A stretch of 64,000 nucleotides of DNA from CAYZXT01 sp964482515 (GTDB taxonomy: Bacteria; Elusimicrobiota; Elusimicrobia; FEN-1173), in contig CAYZXT010000006.1 in NCBI GenBank assembly GCA_964482515.1, forward strand, positions 1 to 64,000. The letters are read 5' to 3'. This document shows, piece by piece, positions 1 through 7,310 of the stretch. The stretch's first letter is position 1. Every line of letters begins with the position of its first letter. Made by a program: the position numbers and the translations under genes. A model generated the notes under the pieces. That model had not been told where the DNA came from. It did not search any database and saw only the letters and a program-made list of their open reading frames with translations.

Positions 1-1
1 A

Positions 2-313
2 CTCATCTTCGGACTATTCTGTATTGTATTCAGTGCCTCTTGTGCTGGGGTAACACCACAACAGAATTTTGTAAACGCTATGAATGGACACGTGGGAGAT
101 AATATCAATGAAATCCCCCCTTATCACGCGGTAAACATAAACAGGGCAAGGTCATCACTTTTACTTCCAAACGGAAACACAGAATATGAATTCTTTATTC
201 ACTGGCGTCGAGCTGGTGATTGTGTGTATTCAATCGAAGTTGATAAAGAAACAAAGAAAATACTTCATTGGAAAATGGTTGAGGATAAAGGCGGATGCAT
301 TCTCATACCGTAA
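2..313 (+). CDS. Putative secreted/lipoprotein of unknown function, 5' end cut by window edge
   Basis: The frame is open from the first base of the window, so the gene starts outside it; 103 residues are visible. The visible N-terminus is hydrophobic (LIFGLFCIVFSASCAG) and looks like the end of a signal peptide. The Cys after SAS could be a lipidation site, although the -3 residue of the lipobox is Ser rather than Leu. The mature part is short and polar, with two further Cys (DCVYS and GGCIL), and matches no family I recognise. Base composition is clearly more AT-rich than the following genes, which hints at a recently acquired or fast-evolving gene. An ATG at 80 would drop the signal-like region, so I prefer the longer, truncated reading. 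Confidence 0.6.
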   Translation, partial: LIFGLFCIVFSASCAGVTPQQNFVNAMNGHVGDNINEIPPYHAVNINRARSSLLLPNGNTEYEFFIHWRRAGDCVYSIEVDKETKKILHWKMVEDKGGCILIP

Positions 314-408
314 ATAATTCTGGGCTAATCCCATAGACACATGATATGTTCTAATTAAGTTTTTGAAAGCAGTGTTGACTCCATTTTGCTTGCTTGGAAA
401 TCCCACAT

Positions 409-1410
409 TTAATTTCCAAACAACACTTCATACGACCTCGATTGTCGAAACTGCTGGACCTCAGGGGATACCCCGCCCGCCGCCAGAGGACCGAGGTCGC
501 CGATCATGCATTTCACGGAACCTCCGCCCTTTTCCATGAACTCCGACACGTCGGCGGTCACCGTCCTCACGCCCCGCTCCTGGATCTGCGCCCGCAGGCG
601 CGGCGTCGCCGTGTTCGGCATCACCAACACCGGTTCGTTACCGTCCACCTGGAACGAATTGGCGGAAAAATATTCCCCGTCCTGCTTGTCCAGCGGCAAA
701 AGCCGTTCCTTGAACCTGTCCTTCAGGAGTTGTCCCGTCTTCTCGGAGATCGCCGGCAGATAGGCCATCAAGAATTCCCGCTTCGGGCCGAAGGCGCACA
801 AACAGGTGTCGCCGTGATAATGGGTCTCGCGGGTCAGCGTCAGAGGCAGAACGGGTTTTTCCACGGAGAGCGCCTGGACTTCGGCCAGGGCCTTCGGGTC
901 GCTGCGGAAACCGTAGATCCGTTTGTACGGAGGAAAACCGAAACGGAACTCGAAACGCTGCTCCTCCAGTTTGCCCGAGGTGAACAGACACATGTCCCGC
1001 GTCTCAATGAAATCGGCCTCGCCCTCGAAGCGGTTCTCCATCTCGCGCACAGAAAACCCGAGCCGCGAAACAAAGTCGGAATAGACCTTCGCTTCCGCCG
1101 CGCGCGTGGGGATGGACCGGCTGAGATAAAAGGTTTTCCTCGCGAGCGGGATGGCGTCAAATGTGTTCGTGAGATAACCCGCGTTGGCCGGGAACACCAT
1201 CCCCGGCGATTCCTCGCGGGCGGGCAGGACGAAGATCCGCACGCCCAGTTCCGTCAACAGCTTCGCGAGCCCGTGCCATTGGCGGAGGGCCAGCTTGCCG
1301 TTGACGCTCTTTTTCATGCCGAGAAAATTCCGGGTATGGGGATTGGCGCCGCCGCGGATGCGGAAATGGGCGGGATCGCCCATGAGGATGGAACGGACGT
1401 AGCCGGACAT
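409..1410 (-). CDS. Amidinotransferase/arginine deiminase-fold hydrolase (possible AstB substitute)
   Basis: A 333-residue guanidino-group-modifying enzyme of the beta/alpha-propeller superfamily (arginine deiminase, DDAH, AstB). Seen: N-terminal substrate-loop motifs PHTRN and PGMVFPANAG, a catalytic His in HYHGDTC, and a C-terminal GGGSVKCM motif carrying the nucleophilic Cys. It is last in an operon with arginine N-succinyltransferase and succinylglutamate-semialdehyde dehydrogenase, starting 4 nt after the dehydrogenase stop. I infer that it attacks N2-succinylarginine, the step done by AstB in the classical pathway. It is about 110 residues shorter than typical AstB, so it could instead be a dimethylargininase or citrulline-forming deiminase. 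Fold confidence is high, substrate confidence moderate. Confidence 0.75.
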   Translation of the reverse strand: MSGYVRSILMGDPAHFRIRGGANPHTRNFLGMKKSVNGKLALRQWHGLAKLLTELGVRIFVLPAREESPGMVFPANAGYLTNTFDAIPLARKTFYLSRSIPTRAAEAKVYSDFVSRLGFSVREMENRFEGEADFIETRDMCLFTSGKLEEQRFEFRFGFPPYKRIYGFRSDPKALAEVQALSVEKPVLPLTLTRETHYHGDTCLCAFGPKREFLMAYLPAISEKTGQLLKDRFKERLLPLDKQDGEYFSANSFQVDGNEPVLVMPNTATPRLRAQIQERGVRTVTADVSEFMEKGGGSVKCMIGDLGPLAAGGVSPEVQQFRQSRSYEVLFGN

Positions 1411-1414
1411 TTCG

Positions 1415-2899
1415 TTACTTCATGTCCGCGGGCGGGACTTCCACCGACGCCACGGGCGAAACGCAGGCGTAGGGGACGAACAGCCCGGCGGGCCAATGGT
1501 TGCCGCTTTGCTTCACGCCGCCGAAGGGCAGGCGGCCCGGCGTCATGGCGGTGGTGCGGTTCCAGTGCACGACGCCGTCCTCCAGCTCCGGCATGATCCG
1601 GCGGAATTTCTCCTCCGACCGGGTGAAGACGCTCGCGACCAAACCGTAGCGCGACGCGTTGTTCGCCGCGATCATTTCCTCTTCGGAGTCCATCACGTAG
1701 ACCGCCACGTCCGGCGCGAAAAGTTCCTCGTCCCAGTAATCCGGTTTCGCCGGCGCTTTCCAGCGACGCTCCCAAAGATGGATCGACGGCGAAACATAGT
1801 GTCCGCACCTGGACGATGGAAGGCGCTTTCCCTCCCGCAACGTTTCATACCCCATGCGCGCGGCTTTCTTTTGAGCCGAGAGAAATCTTTCCGCCGCCGC
1901 CGCGCTGACGAGCGGCCCCATGAAAGGCGACTCGTCGAAATAGCCGGCCCTGATCCCGTCCGTCTTTTCCAAAAAGAGTTTGAGGAATTCCTTCGCGGCG
2001 CCGCGCTGAACGAACACGCGGCTGGTGGAAGAACAGCGCTGCCCCGTGGTGGAGAACGCGCCGTGGACGATCTCCTTTACCGTCCACTCCAAAGGCGCGT
2101 CGTCCAAAACCAGGGCCGCGTTCTTCCCTCCCATTTCCATCGCGACCAACTTTCCGGGATGGCCTAGCGCCGATTGGGCGATGCGCCGTCCCGTCGGATA
2201 GGAGCCGGTGAATAGCACCAGCGAAACGCCGGGATGGCCGGACAGCTTCGCGCCAACCGCGCCATCGCCGTGGACCAAATTGAAAACGCCCGCCGGCAGC
2301 TCCGCGGCCTGGAAGCATTCCGCCATGATCTGTCCGACGAAGGGCGTGAGCTCCGACGGTTTGAAGACCACCGTGTTTCCCGTCAGCAGGGCGGGAAGGA
2401 TCTGGCCGTTGGGCAGATGCCCCGGCACGTTGAAGGGCCCGATGACCGCGGCCACGCCCCGCGGGCGGTGCCGGATCGCGGCGGAGGATTTTTCATCGAG
2501 CGGAAAATTCCGGTCCGCGACCAAAGGCAGCCCCTCTCGTATGGTCACGTCCAATTTGTCCGCCATGGTCTGGACTTCGGCCAGGGACTCCGCCAGGGGC
2601 TTTCCGGTTTCCCGGGAGATGCAGCGCGCCAGGAAGTCCTTGCGCTTCAAAAGCTCCTGCTGATAGCGGCGGAGGAACGACAAACGGTCATCGATGCTGC
2701 GCTTCCGCCAGCCGGAAAGAGCGCCGGCGGCGGACTCCACGGCATCGTCCACCGTGGCAGGATGAAAAACGATTTCCCCGACAGGATTGGAGAGATCGCC
2801 CGGGTCTTCGCTGATGAGCTTTCGGCCTTTTTTGACGGGAACGAAACGGCCCGAAACGAAAGGGCCGCGGAAGGGAATTTCGAAGGAGGAACGTTTCAT
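1415..2899 (-). CDS. astD: N-succinylglutamate 5-semialdehyde dehydrogenase (AstD)
   Basis: NAD(P)-dependent aldehyde dehydrogenase of 494 residues that oxidises N-succinylglutamate semialdehyde to N-succinylglutamate, the fourth AST step. Seen: the Asn of GPFNVPGH near residue 158, the FTGSYPTG coenzyme-binding turn near 230-237, catalytic Glu256 in MEMGGKN and nucleophile Cys289 in TTGQRCSS. The start at 2899 was chosen because its ATG overlaps the astA stop as ATGA. A longer open frame upstream is only read-through of astA in another frame. The GHLPNG and MEMGGKNAA signatures match AstD better than generic ALDHs. Translational coupling to astA supports a shared pathway. Confidence 0.85.
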   Translation of the reverse strand: MKRSSFEIPFRGPFVSGRFVPVKKGRKLISEDPGDLSNPVGEIVFHPATVDDAVESAAGALSGWRKRSIDDRLSFLRRYQQELLKRKDFLARCISRETGKPLAESLAEVQTMADKLDVTIREGLPLVADRNFPLDEKSSAAIRHRPRGVAAVIGPFNVPGHLPNGQILPALLTGNTVVFKPSELTPFVGQIMAECFQAAELPAGVFNLVHGDGAVGAKLSGHPGVSLVLFTGSYPTGRRIAQSALGHPGKLVAMEMGGKNAALVLDDAPLEWTVKEIVHGAFSTTGQRCSSTSRVFVQRGAAKEFLKLFLEKTDGIRAGYFDESPFMGPLVSAAAAERFLSAQKKAARMGYETLREGKRLPSSRCGHYVSPSIHLWERRWKAPAKPDYWDEELFAPDVAVYVMDSEEEMIAANNASRYGLVASVFTRSEEKFRRIMPELEDGVVHWNRTTAMTPGRLPFGGVKQSGNHWPAGLFVPYACVSPVASVEVPPADMK

Positions 2900-3966
2900 G
2901 GCCGGAACGGCGCGGCCCACAGCCAATCGCCCGGGCGCAAAGCCAGGGCTTTCATCGCCGTCGATGGAAGTCCGGCGTCGGATCCGCGCAAAACGGCCGG
3001 CGACGCCATGGCGCGCGTCCGGGCGCCCGATTCCGCCAGCAAAAGGTAGGGCCGCGCGCCGGCGAATGACGCGGCCGTCCGCGCCTGGACCTGCACGGAC
3101 TGCTGCACGGGCACGATGGAGCGGGTGAGCGCGCCGTAATAGGGCCCGCCGTCGAAGGGCTCGATCTGCTGCAGATAGGTGAACCCGATCTTTTTCAGGA
3201 TGCGCGCCGCGGGCCGGGACGGACTTCCCACCTGGCCGAGGTATCGGACGATGTCTTTCGGAAAAAAATCCTGGTAGATCGTGGAGCTCGGAAAAAGGGA
3301 CAGGACGAATTCCTTGTTGTCGATGCTGAGGCGGTCGGCTTGGCGGTAGGAAAGGCCGGTGAACTTCCGTCCGAAATACTCCCAAAAGGGGCTTCGGCCG
3401 GGTTTCAGGAAAGCGGGAAGGAACTCGGCCAGGACGAACCGCTGGAACCGCTTCGCGTGCGCGGCCATGAAGAGGAACCGGACCATGGAAAGCCAATGGC
3501 CGAGCTTTTCCGCGCGGCCTCGGTATTCCGGCAGCAACACCAAACCGCCGACCTCCGTGGGCCCGTCTTCGGTGGACCCGAGGCGCAGGCAGCGGTGCTC
3601 CACCGTTTTGCGGAGCGTGGCGCTGGTCCGCTTCTCCACGAAATGGGTCATGTAGAGATGGGGCAGGCCCGGGGTGCCGTGCTTGGCGATGATCAATGAG
3701 CAGCCCACGACGCGGCCACCGCTAGGGGCCGTCCCGGTTTGTCGGACGGGGCGGCGGCGCGCCGTGTCCTCCAGGACGAACAAATATTTGGCGCGGGAGA
3801 TGTTCTCGGGTTTTCCGGCGAAGGAACGGCGGGAATCCGCGATCAAGGCGCGGAGACGACTTTGGTCCGCCGGCAGGTTATAGGAATCGAGATGGCGGGA
3901 GAGCCGGAACAAATCCGGGAGGTCCCTCGGCTCAACGCTGCGTATCAGGAACTGGGTCGACACCAT
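2896..3966 (-). CDS. astA: Arginine N-succinyltransferase (AstA)
   Basis: A 356-residue GNAT-fold acyltransferase that transfers succinyl from succinyl-CoA to the alpha-amino group of arginine, the first step of the ammonia-producing AST pathway. Seen: an N-terminal IRSVEPRDLPDLFRLS segment, a conserved central block THFVEKRTSATLRK, and the AstA hallmark around FWEYFGRKFTGLSY followed by ADRLSIDNKEFV. Its start overlaps the end of the upstream M20 gene by 22 nt and its stop overlaps astD by ATGA. A proline/arginine-rich insert (about residues 70-85) is unusual. Ornithine as an alternative acceptor cannot be excluded. Confidence 0.88.
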   Translation of the reverse strand: MVSTQFLIRSVEPRDLPDLFRLSRHLDSYNLPADQSRLRALIADSRRSFAGKPENISRAKYLFVLEDTARRRPVRQTGTAPSGGRVVGCSLIIAKHGTPGLPHLYMTHFVEKRTSATLRKTVEHRCLRLGSTEDGPTEVGGLVLLPEYRGRAEKLGHWLSMVRFLFMAAHAKRFQRFVLAEFLPAFLKPGRSPFWEYFGRKFTGLSYRQADRLSIDNKEFVLSLFPSSTIYQDFFPKDIVRYLGQVGSPSRPAARILKKIGFTYLQQIEPFDGGPYYGALTRSIVPVQQSVQVQARTAASFAGARPYLLLAESGARTRAMASPAVLRGSDAGLPSTAMKALALRPGDWLWAAPFRP

Positions 3967-5297
3967 AGCTCTATCAAGGTTCTATAAAATCGAACCGCCC
4001 TATGCAAATCCGCCACGGCAACGGACTCGTTGGGCCGGTGGATGTTCCCGGTGGAACGGCCGGGTCCGAAAACGAGAACGGGGATTCCTTTGCGCCGGTA
4101 CTGTCCCGCCTCCGTGCACGTCGCCTTGGCGGTCCAGCGGACGGGCAGGCCGCTTTCTTTCAAAGCTCGTTCCACGAAACGCTTCAGGGGCGCGGGCATG
4201 CCGGGCGAAAGCGCCGGGTTATGGTGCTCCACCCGCAGCGCGAACCTGGTCTCCCGGGACGAACAGACCTCCGCGACGGCGCGCTCCACGCGGCGGATCA
4301 ATGCGTCCGCGTCCGCCGCCGGAGGATAGCGCACGTCGAAATAAACCTTCAAACAGCCCCGGTCCGAGGCAGCGCGGCCCCAGTTCCACGTCAGCGAACC
4401 GCGGATCTCGCGGGACAACCGCTTCGAGACCGCCGACATGGTTTCCCACGGCACCAGCGGAACGGCGCGCTTCGGGCCTTTCGCGGGAATCACCATCGGC
4501 AGGACGTACGCGCGGGCCTCCGCCGGGACCTGGTTCACCGCCGTCCCGCCGTGAAAATCCACGACGCGCGGGATGCTTCCTTTTTTTTTCATTCCGGAGA
4601 GGGAGGCCAGCAACTCTTCCAAAGCGTTGACGCCCAACCCGGGCGTGCTGGAATGGGCGCTCCGCCCCTCCGCTTTTATCGCGGGGAACGATATCCCCCC
4701 GGGAACCCGGACCCGCTCGCGGGGGAAAAGAGCCAGATCAAAGACGATGTAGCCGCGGTGCCTGTTCACGGGCCGCAGCTCCGACGGCTCTCCGACAAAA
4801 GCCAGGGCCGGCCGCGGGCCGCGCCGATCTTTCAGAAAACGCGCCACGCCGATCTGGCCGATCTCTTCGCCGAAGGTCCCCACCACGCAAAGCGGTTTTT
4901 TGAATCGCCGGCCCGCCCATCCGCGCAAAGCCTCCCACTGGCACAGCAGGTTCAGTTTCACGTCGGCCACGCCTAAGCCGTGGAGGCGCCCGCCGCGCAG
5001 CCGCGCGCCCCAGGGGTCGCCGCCGGTCGACGTCCAGCGGGACGCCGGACCGGGCGGGACGGTGTCCAGATGGGTGTTCAGCAACAATGGCCTGGCGCCG
5101 GTCGGGCCCTTCCAGGCGGCGAGATTATAGAACGCCCCGCGGCCGCGCCGGTATTTCCGCAGCGCCACGCGGAAACCGAGGGCTTGGAATTTCTTCCGCA
5201 AATAAAAAACGAAGGGACCGTTGGGGCGCCGGCTGACCGTGTTGAAACGGATCCAGCGGCGGGCTTCTTGAAGAAACGAAGGAGCGAATTGACTCAT
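3945..5297 (-). CDS. M20-family metallo-amidohydrolase (ArgE/DapE-like deacylase)
   Basis: A 450-residue zinc-dependent deacylase related to acetylornithine deacetylase and succinyl-diaminopimelate desuccinylase. Metal-ligand motifs are visible: His76/Asp78 in NTHLDTVP, bridging Asp112 in GVADVK, general base Glu144 and Glu145 in FGEEIG, Glu170 in VGEPSE, and His420 in GNIHRPNE. A dimerisation (lid) domain lies at about 185-310. It is the first gene of the AST-like operon. I infer that it removes the succinyl group from succinylglutamate (or succinylornithine), replacing the M14-type AstE that is absent here. The start has no Shine-Dalgarno; AATACT lies 5 nt upstream. Confidence 0.8.
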   Translation of the reverse strand: MSQFAPSFLQEARRWIRFNTVSRRPNGPFVFYLRKKFQALGFRVALRKYRRGRGAFYNLAAWKGPTGARPLLLNTHLDTVPPGPASRWTSTGGDPWGARLRGGRLHGLGVADVKLNLLCQWEALRGWAGRRFKKPLCVVGTFGEEIGQIGVARFLKDRRGPRPALAFVGEPSELRPVNRHRGYIVFDLALFPRERVRVPGGISFPAIKAEGRSAHSSTPGLGVNALEELLASLSGMKKKGSIPRVVDFHGGTAVNQVPAEARAYVLPMVIPAKGPKRAVPLVPWETMSAVSKRLSREIRGSLTWNWGRAASDRGCLKVYFDVRYPPAADADALIRRVERAVAEVCSSRETRFALRVEHHNPALSPGMPAPLKRFVERALKESGLPVRWTAKATCTEAGQYRRKGIPVLVFGPGRSTGNIHRPNESVAVADLHRAVRFYRTLIELWCRPSS

Positions 5298-5383
5298 GAT
5301 GAAGTATTGATCCTGTTATCCTCACAAACGTCGTGAGGACGTGTGTGCTCGACCGGTCCGGTTGTTCCGTTCTCCGCGCACAT

Positions 5384-5426
5384 AAAAAAGGCCTCCCCCG
5401 CTTTTAGGAAAAGTGGGAAGGCCTTT
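5384..5426 (-). terminator. Rho-independent terminator after the Ig-like protein gene
   Basis: Read on the minus strand, an AAAGGCCT...AGGCCTTT stem with an additional CCCACTTTT/AAAAGCGGGG arm is followed by a run of six T. It sits just downstream of the gene ending at 5449 and separates it from the AST-like operon. Confidence 0.85.
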
Positions 5427-5448
5427 CTCAAGGAATCGGGTCGAGAGT

Positions 5449-5826
5449 CTAGATGAGGACGGTGAACTGGCGCGCCTTGGACTTCAGCGGCGGCTTGCCG
5501 TTCACGAAGACGCGGGCGGAAACGGAATGGGCGCCGGAGCCGTAGCCGGACCAGTCGTACCACCAGAAACCGTTGCTCTGGCGGCAGGGCTGCCATGCTT
5601 TCCCGTCAAAGGAAACTTCCACGCGGTCGGTCTGGCTCGCGCCGATGCGGACCGAGTACCAGGCGCTGGTGATGATCTCGCCTTCCAAAGGATAATCGAT
5701 CACCGCGTAATTCTTCGAAACGGCCGCCGCTGCCTTCGTGGAAGCGGACTTTGCATTCGAGGAAATCTTTTGCACAGAGGAACGGAGCCCGTTGGACTCG
5801 CCAGACTTCTTTTTCTTCATGATCAT
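5449..5826 (-). CDS. Small basic protein with Ig-like beta-sandwich domain
   Basis: A 125-residue protein of unknown function. The N-terminal 40 residues are rich in Lys, Ser and Ala (KKKKSGES, SASTKAAAAVSK) with no signal peptide. The C-terminal 80 residues (YPLEGEIITSAWYSVRIGA, VEVSFDGKAW, FWWYDWSGY, HSVSARVFV) have the beta-strand rhythm of Ig-like or carbohydrate-binding early-set domains. The start at 5826 was chosen because GGGAGGA lies 6 nt upstream; a second ATG follows two codons later. It is a monocistronic gene with its own sigma70-like promoter and terminator, divergent from the permease gene. It could be a glycan-binding or nucleoid-associated protein; neither is shown. Confidence 0.65.
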   Translation of the reverse strand: MIMKKKKSGESNGLRSSVQKISSNAKSASTKAAAAVSKNYAVIDYPLEGEIITSAWYSVRIGASQTDRVEVSFDGKAWQPCRQSNGFWWYDWSGYGSGAHSVSARVFVNGKPPLKSKARQFTVLI

Positions 5827-5860
5827 ATACAATCCTCCCGGAGGAAATGCTGTTGACTCC

Positions 5861-5889
5861 ATTGTAGGATTTAGTTTTGTAAAAAACAA
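5861..5889 (-). promoter_or_regulatory. Sigma70-like promoter of the Ig-like protein gene
   Basis: On the minus strand, TTGTTT (5884-5889) and TACAAT (5861-5866) are separated by exactly 17 bp. They lie about 35 nt upstream of the start codon, leaving room for the Shine-Dalgarno GGGAGGA. Confidence 0.6.
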
Positions 5890-5934
5890 TGGTGATAAAC
5901 AATGCCCTCGCCACAATTCTCCGAGCGATAATGA

Positions 5935-5940
5935 TAGAAT
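5935..5940 (+). promoter_or_regulatory. -10-like TAGAAT, 7 nt before the permease start (leaderless type)
   Basis: TAGAAT is followed by 7 nt and then the GTG start at 5948. No Shine-Dalgarno is present, so transcription would begin at or next to the start codon. Confidence 0.4.
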
Positions 5941-5947
5941 CCCAGCG

Positions 5948-7303
5948 GTGAAAAACGCCTCCGCTCCGCCCCTCAACGACCCGCGCGAAATCACCGGATG
6001 GGTCGCCTACGACTGGGCCGGCTCCGCCTTCAGCACCACGGTGGCCACGGCCCTGCTCGGCCCCTACCTCACGGTCCTGGCGCAGAACGCCGCGGGAGAC
6101 AACGGCGCCCTCTTCGGCTTGGGTCCCCTGGGGTTCGTCACCGCCAAATCGCTGTTCCCCTTCGCCATCGCCGTCTCCGTTTTTCTTCAAGTCCTCCTCC
6201 TTCCCATGCTCGGCGCCCTGGCCGATTACTCCCACCTGAAAAAGCGGCTCATGGCGTTCTTCTGCTATCTCGGCTCGTCCGCCACGGGCCTCATGTTCTT
6301 CATCGCCGGGGACCGCTATCTGCTCGGAGCGGGGCTCTTCATCGTGGCCAACCTGAGTTTCGGCAGCGCCCTCGTGCTCTACAACGCGTTCCTTCCCCAG
6401 ATCGCGGGACCGGACCTGAGCGACAAAGTTTCCAGCCGCGGCTTCGCCTGGGGCTACATGGGCGGCGGGGTCCTTCTCGCGATGAACCTCGGATTGATTT
6501 TAGGCGCGGAGCGGATCGGGATCACCCAGGGGATGGCGGTGCGGCTTTCGCTTCTCTCTGCGGGATTATGGTGGGGCGGATTTTCGTTGATCACGTTCCG
6601 GCGGCTCCGCAGCCGCGCGGCGGCGCGCGCGCTCGCGCCCGGGCAGAATTTCCTGACCGTGGGTTTTTCCGAACTCGGAAAGACCTTCCGCGCCCTGGCG
6701 CGGCTGCCCCACACCTTCCGCTATCTGATCGGCTACATGCTCTATAACGACGGCATCCAAACGGTCATCGGCCTCTCGACGGTGTATTTGGAACAGGAAC
6801 TGTTCGTCTCCCGCGGGCTCCGGCCCAACCCCGGCTTCCTGCTCCAATTATTATTGATGGTGCAGTTCGTCGCCTTCTTCGGCGCCTTCCTTTTCGAGCG
6901 CATCGCACGGACGTTCGGGACGAAAAACACCATCTCGCTTTCGCTGGCATTATGGTGCGGGGTGGTGGTCTACGCCTACGCCGCCATGCGGAGCCCGGCG
7001 GAGGCCTGGGTGATGGCGGGAATGATCGCGGCGGTGCTGGGCGGATCGCAGGCGCTGTCCCGGTCGCTTTTTTCCCGTATGATCCCGGCGGGCCGCGAAG
7101 CCTCGTTCTTCGGGATCTATGAAATTTCCGAGCGGGGCACATCCTGGATCGGCCCGCTGATTTTCGGGATCATCGTCAGCCGCACAGGCTCCTACCGGAC
7201 GGCGATCCTTTCCCTGATCGCCCTGTTCGCGGCGGGGCTGATCGTCCTGCTGTTCACGAACACAAAAAAAGCCGAGGAAGATTCGCGGAGTTATTCGATA
7301 TAA
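5948..7303 (+). CDS. UMF1/Atg22-type major facilitator permease
   Basis: A 451-residue integral membrane transporter with about 12 hydrophobic segments. The opening motif GWVAYDWAGSAFSTTV is characteristic of the UMF1 (Atg22-like) MFS family, as are LGALADYSHLKKR after TM2/3 and the C-terminal GGSQALSRSLFSRMIP. Fungal Atg22 exports amino acids from the vacuole; substrates of the bacterial members are mostly unknown. GTG 5948 gives the family length and places the first motif near the N-terminus. An in-frame ATG at 5738 would run through the divergent gene and its promoter. cstA follows 7 nt after the stop, so the two may be co-expressed and handle related small organic acids or amino acids. 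Confidence 0.8.
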   Translation: MKNASAPPLNDPREITGWVAYDWAGSAFSTTVATALLGPYLTVLAQNAAGDNGALFGLGPLGFVTAKSLFPFAIAVSVFLQVLLLPMLGALADYSHLKKRLMAFFCYLGSSATGLMFFIAGDRYLLGAGLFIVANLSFGSALVLYNAFLPQIAGPDLSDKVSSRGFAWGYMGGGVLLAMNLGLILGAERIGITQGMAVRLSLLSAGLWWGGFSLITFRRLRSRAAARALAPGQNFLTVGFSELGKTFRALARLPHTFRYLIGYMLYNDGIQTVIGLSTVYLEQELFVSRGLRPNPGFLLQLLLMVQFVAFFGAFLFERIARTFGTKNTISLSLALWCGVVVYAYAAMRSPAEAWVMAGMIAAVLGGSQALSRSLFSRMIPAGREASFFGIYEISERGTSWIGPLIFGIIVSRTGSYRTAILSLIALFAAGLIVLLFTNTKKAEEDSRSYSI

Positions 7304-7304
7304 T
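7299..7304 (+). promoter_or_regulatory. -10 box TATAAT, 6 nt before cstA (leaderless type)
   Basis: A perfect TATAAT overlaps the stop codon of the permease gene and is followed by CCTCCC and the cstA ATG. There is no Shine-Dalgarno, and no convincing -35 element is visible. Confidence 0.45.
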
Positions 7305-7310
7305 CCTCCC

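Noticed and set aside
314..408. Possible small RNA or tRNA in the gap after the first gene
   Set aside because: No cloverleaf, conserved T-arm or strong hairpin could be drawn; the gap seems to hold only the 3' ends of two convergent genes.
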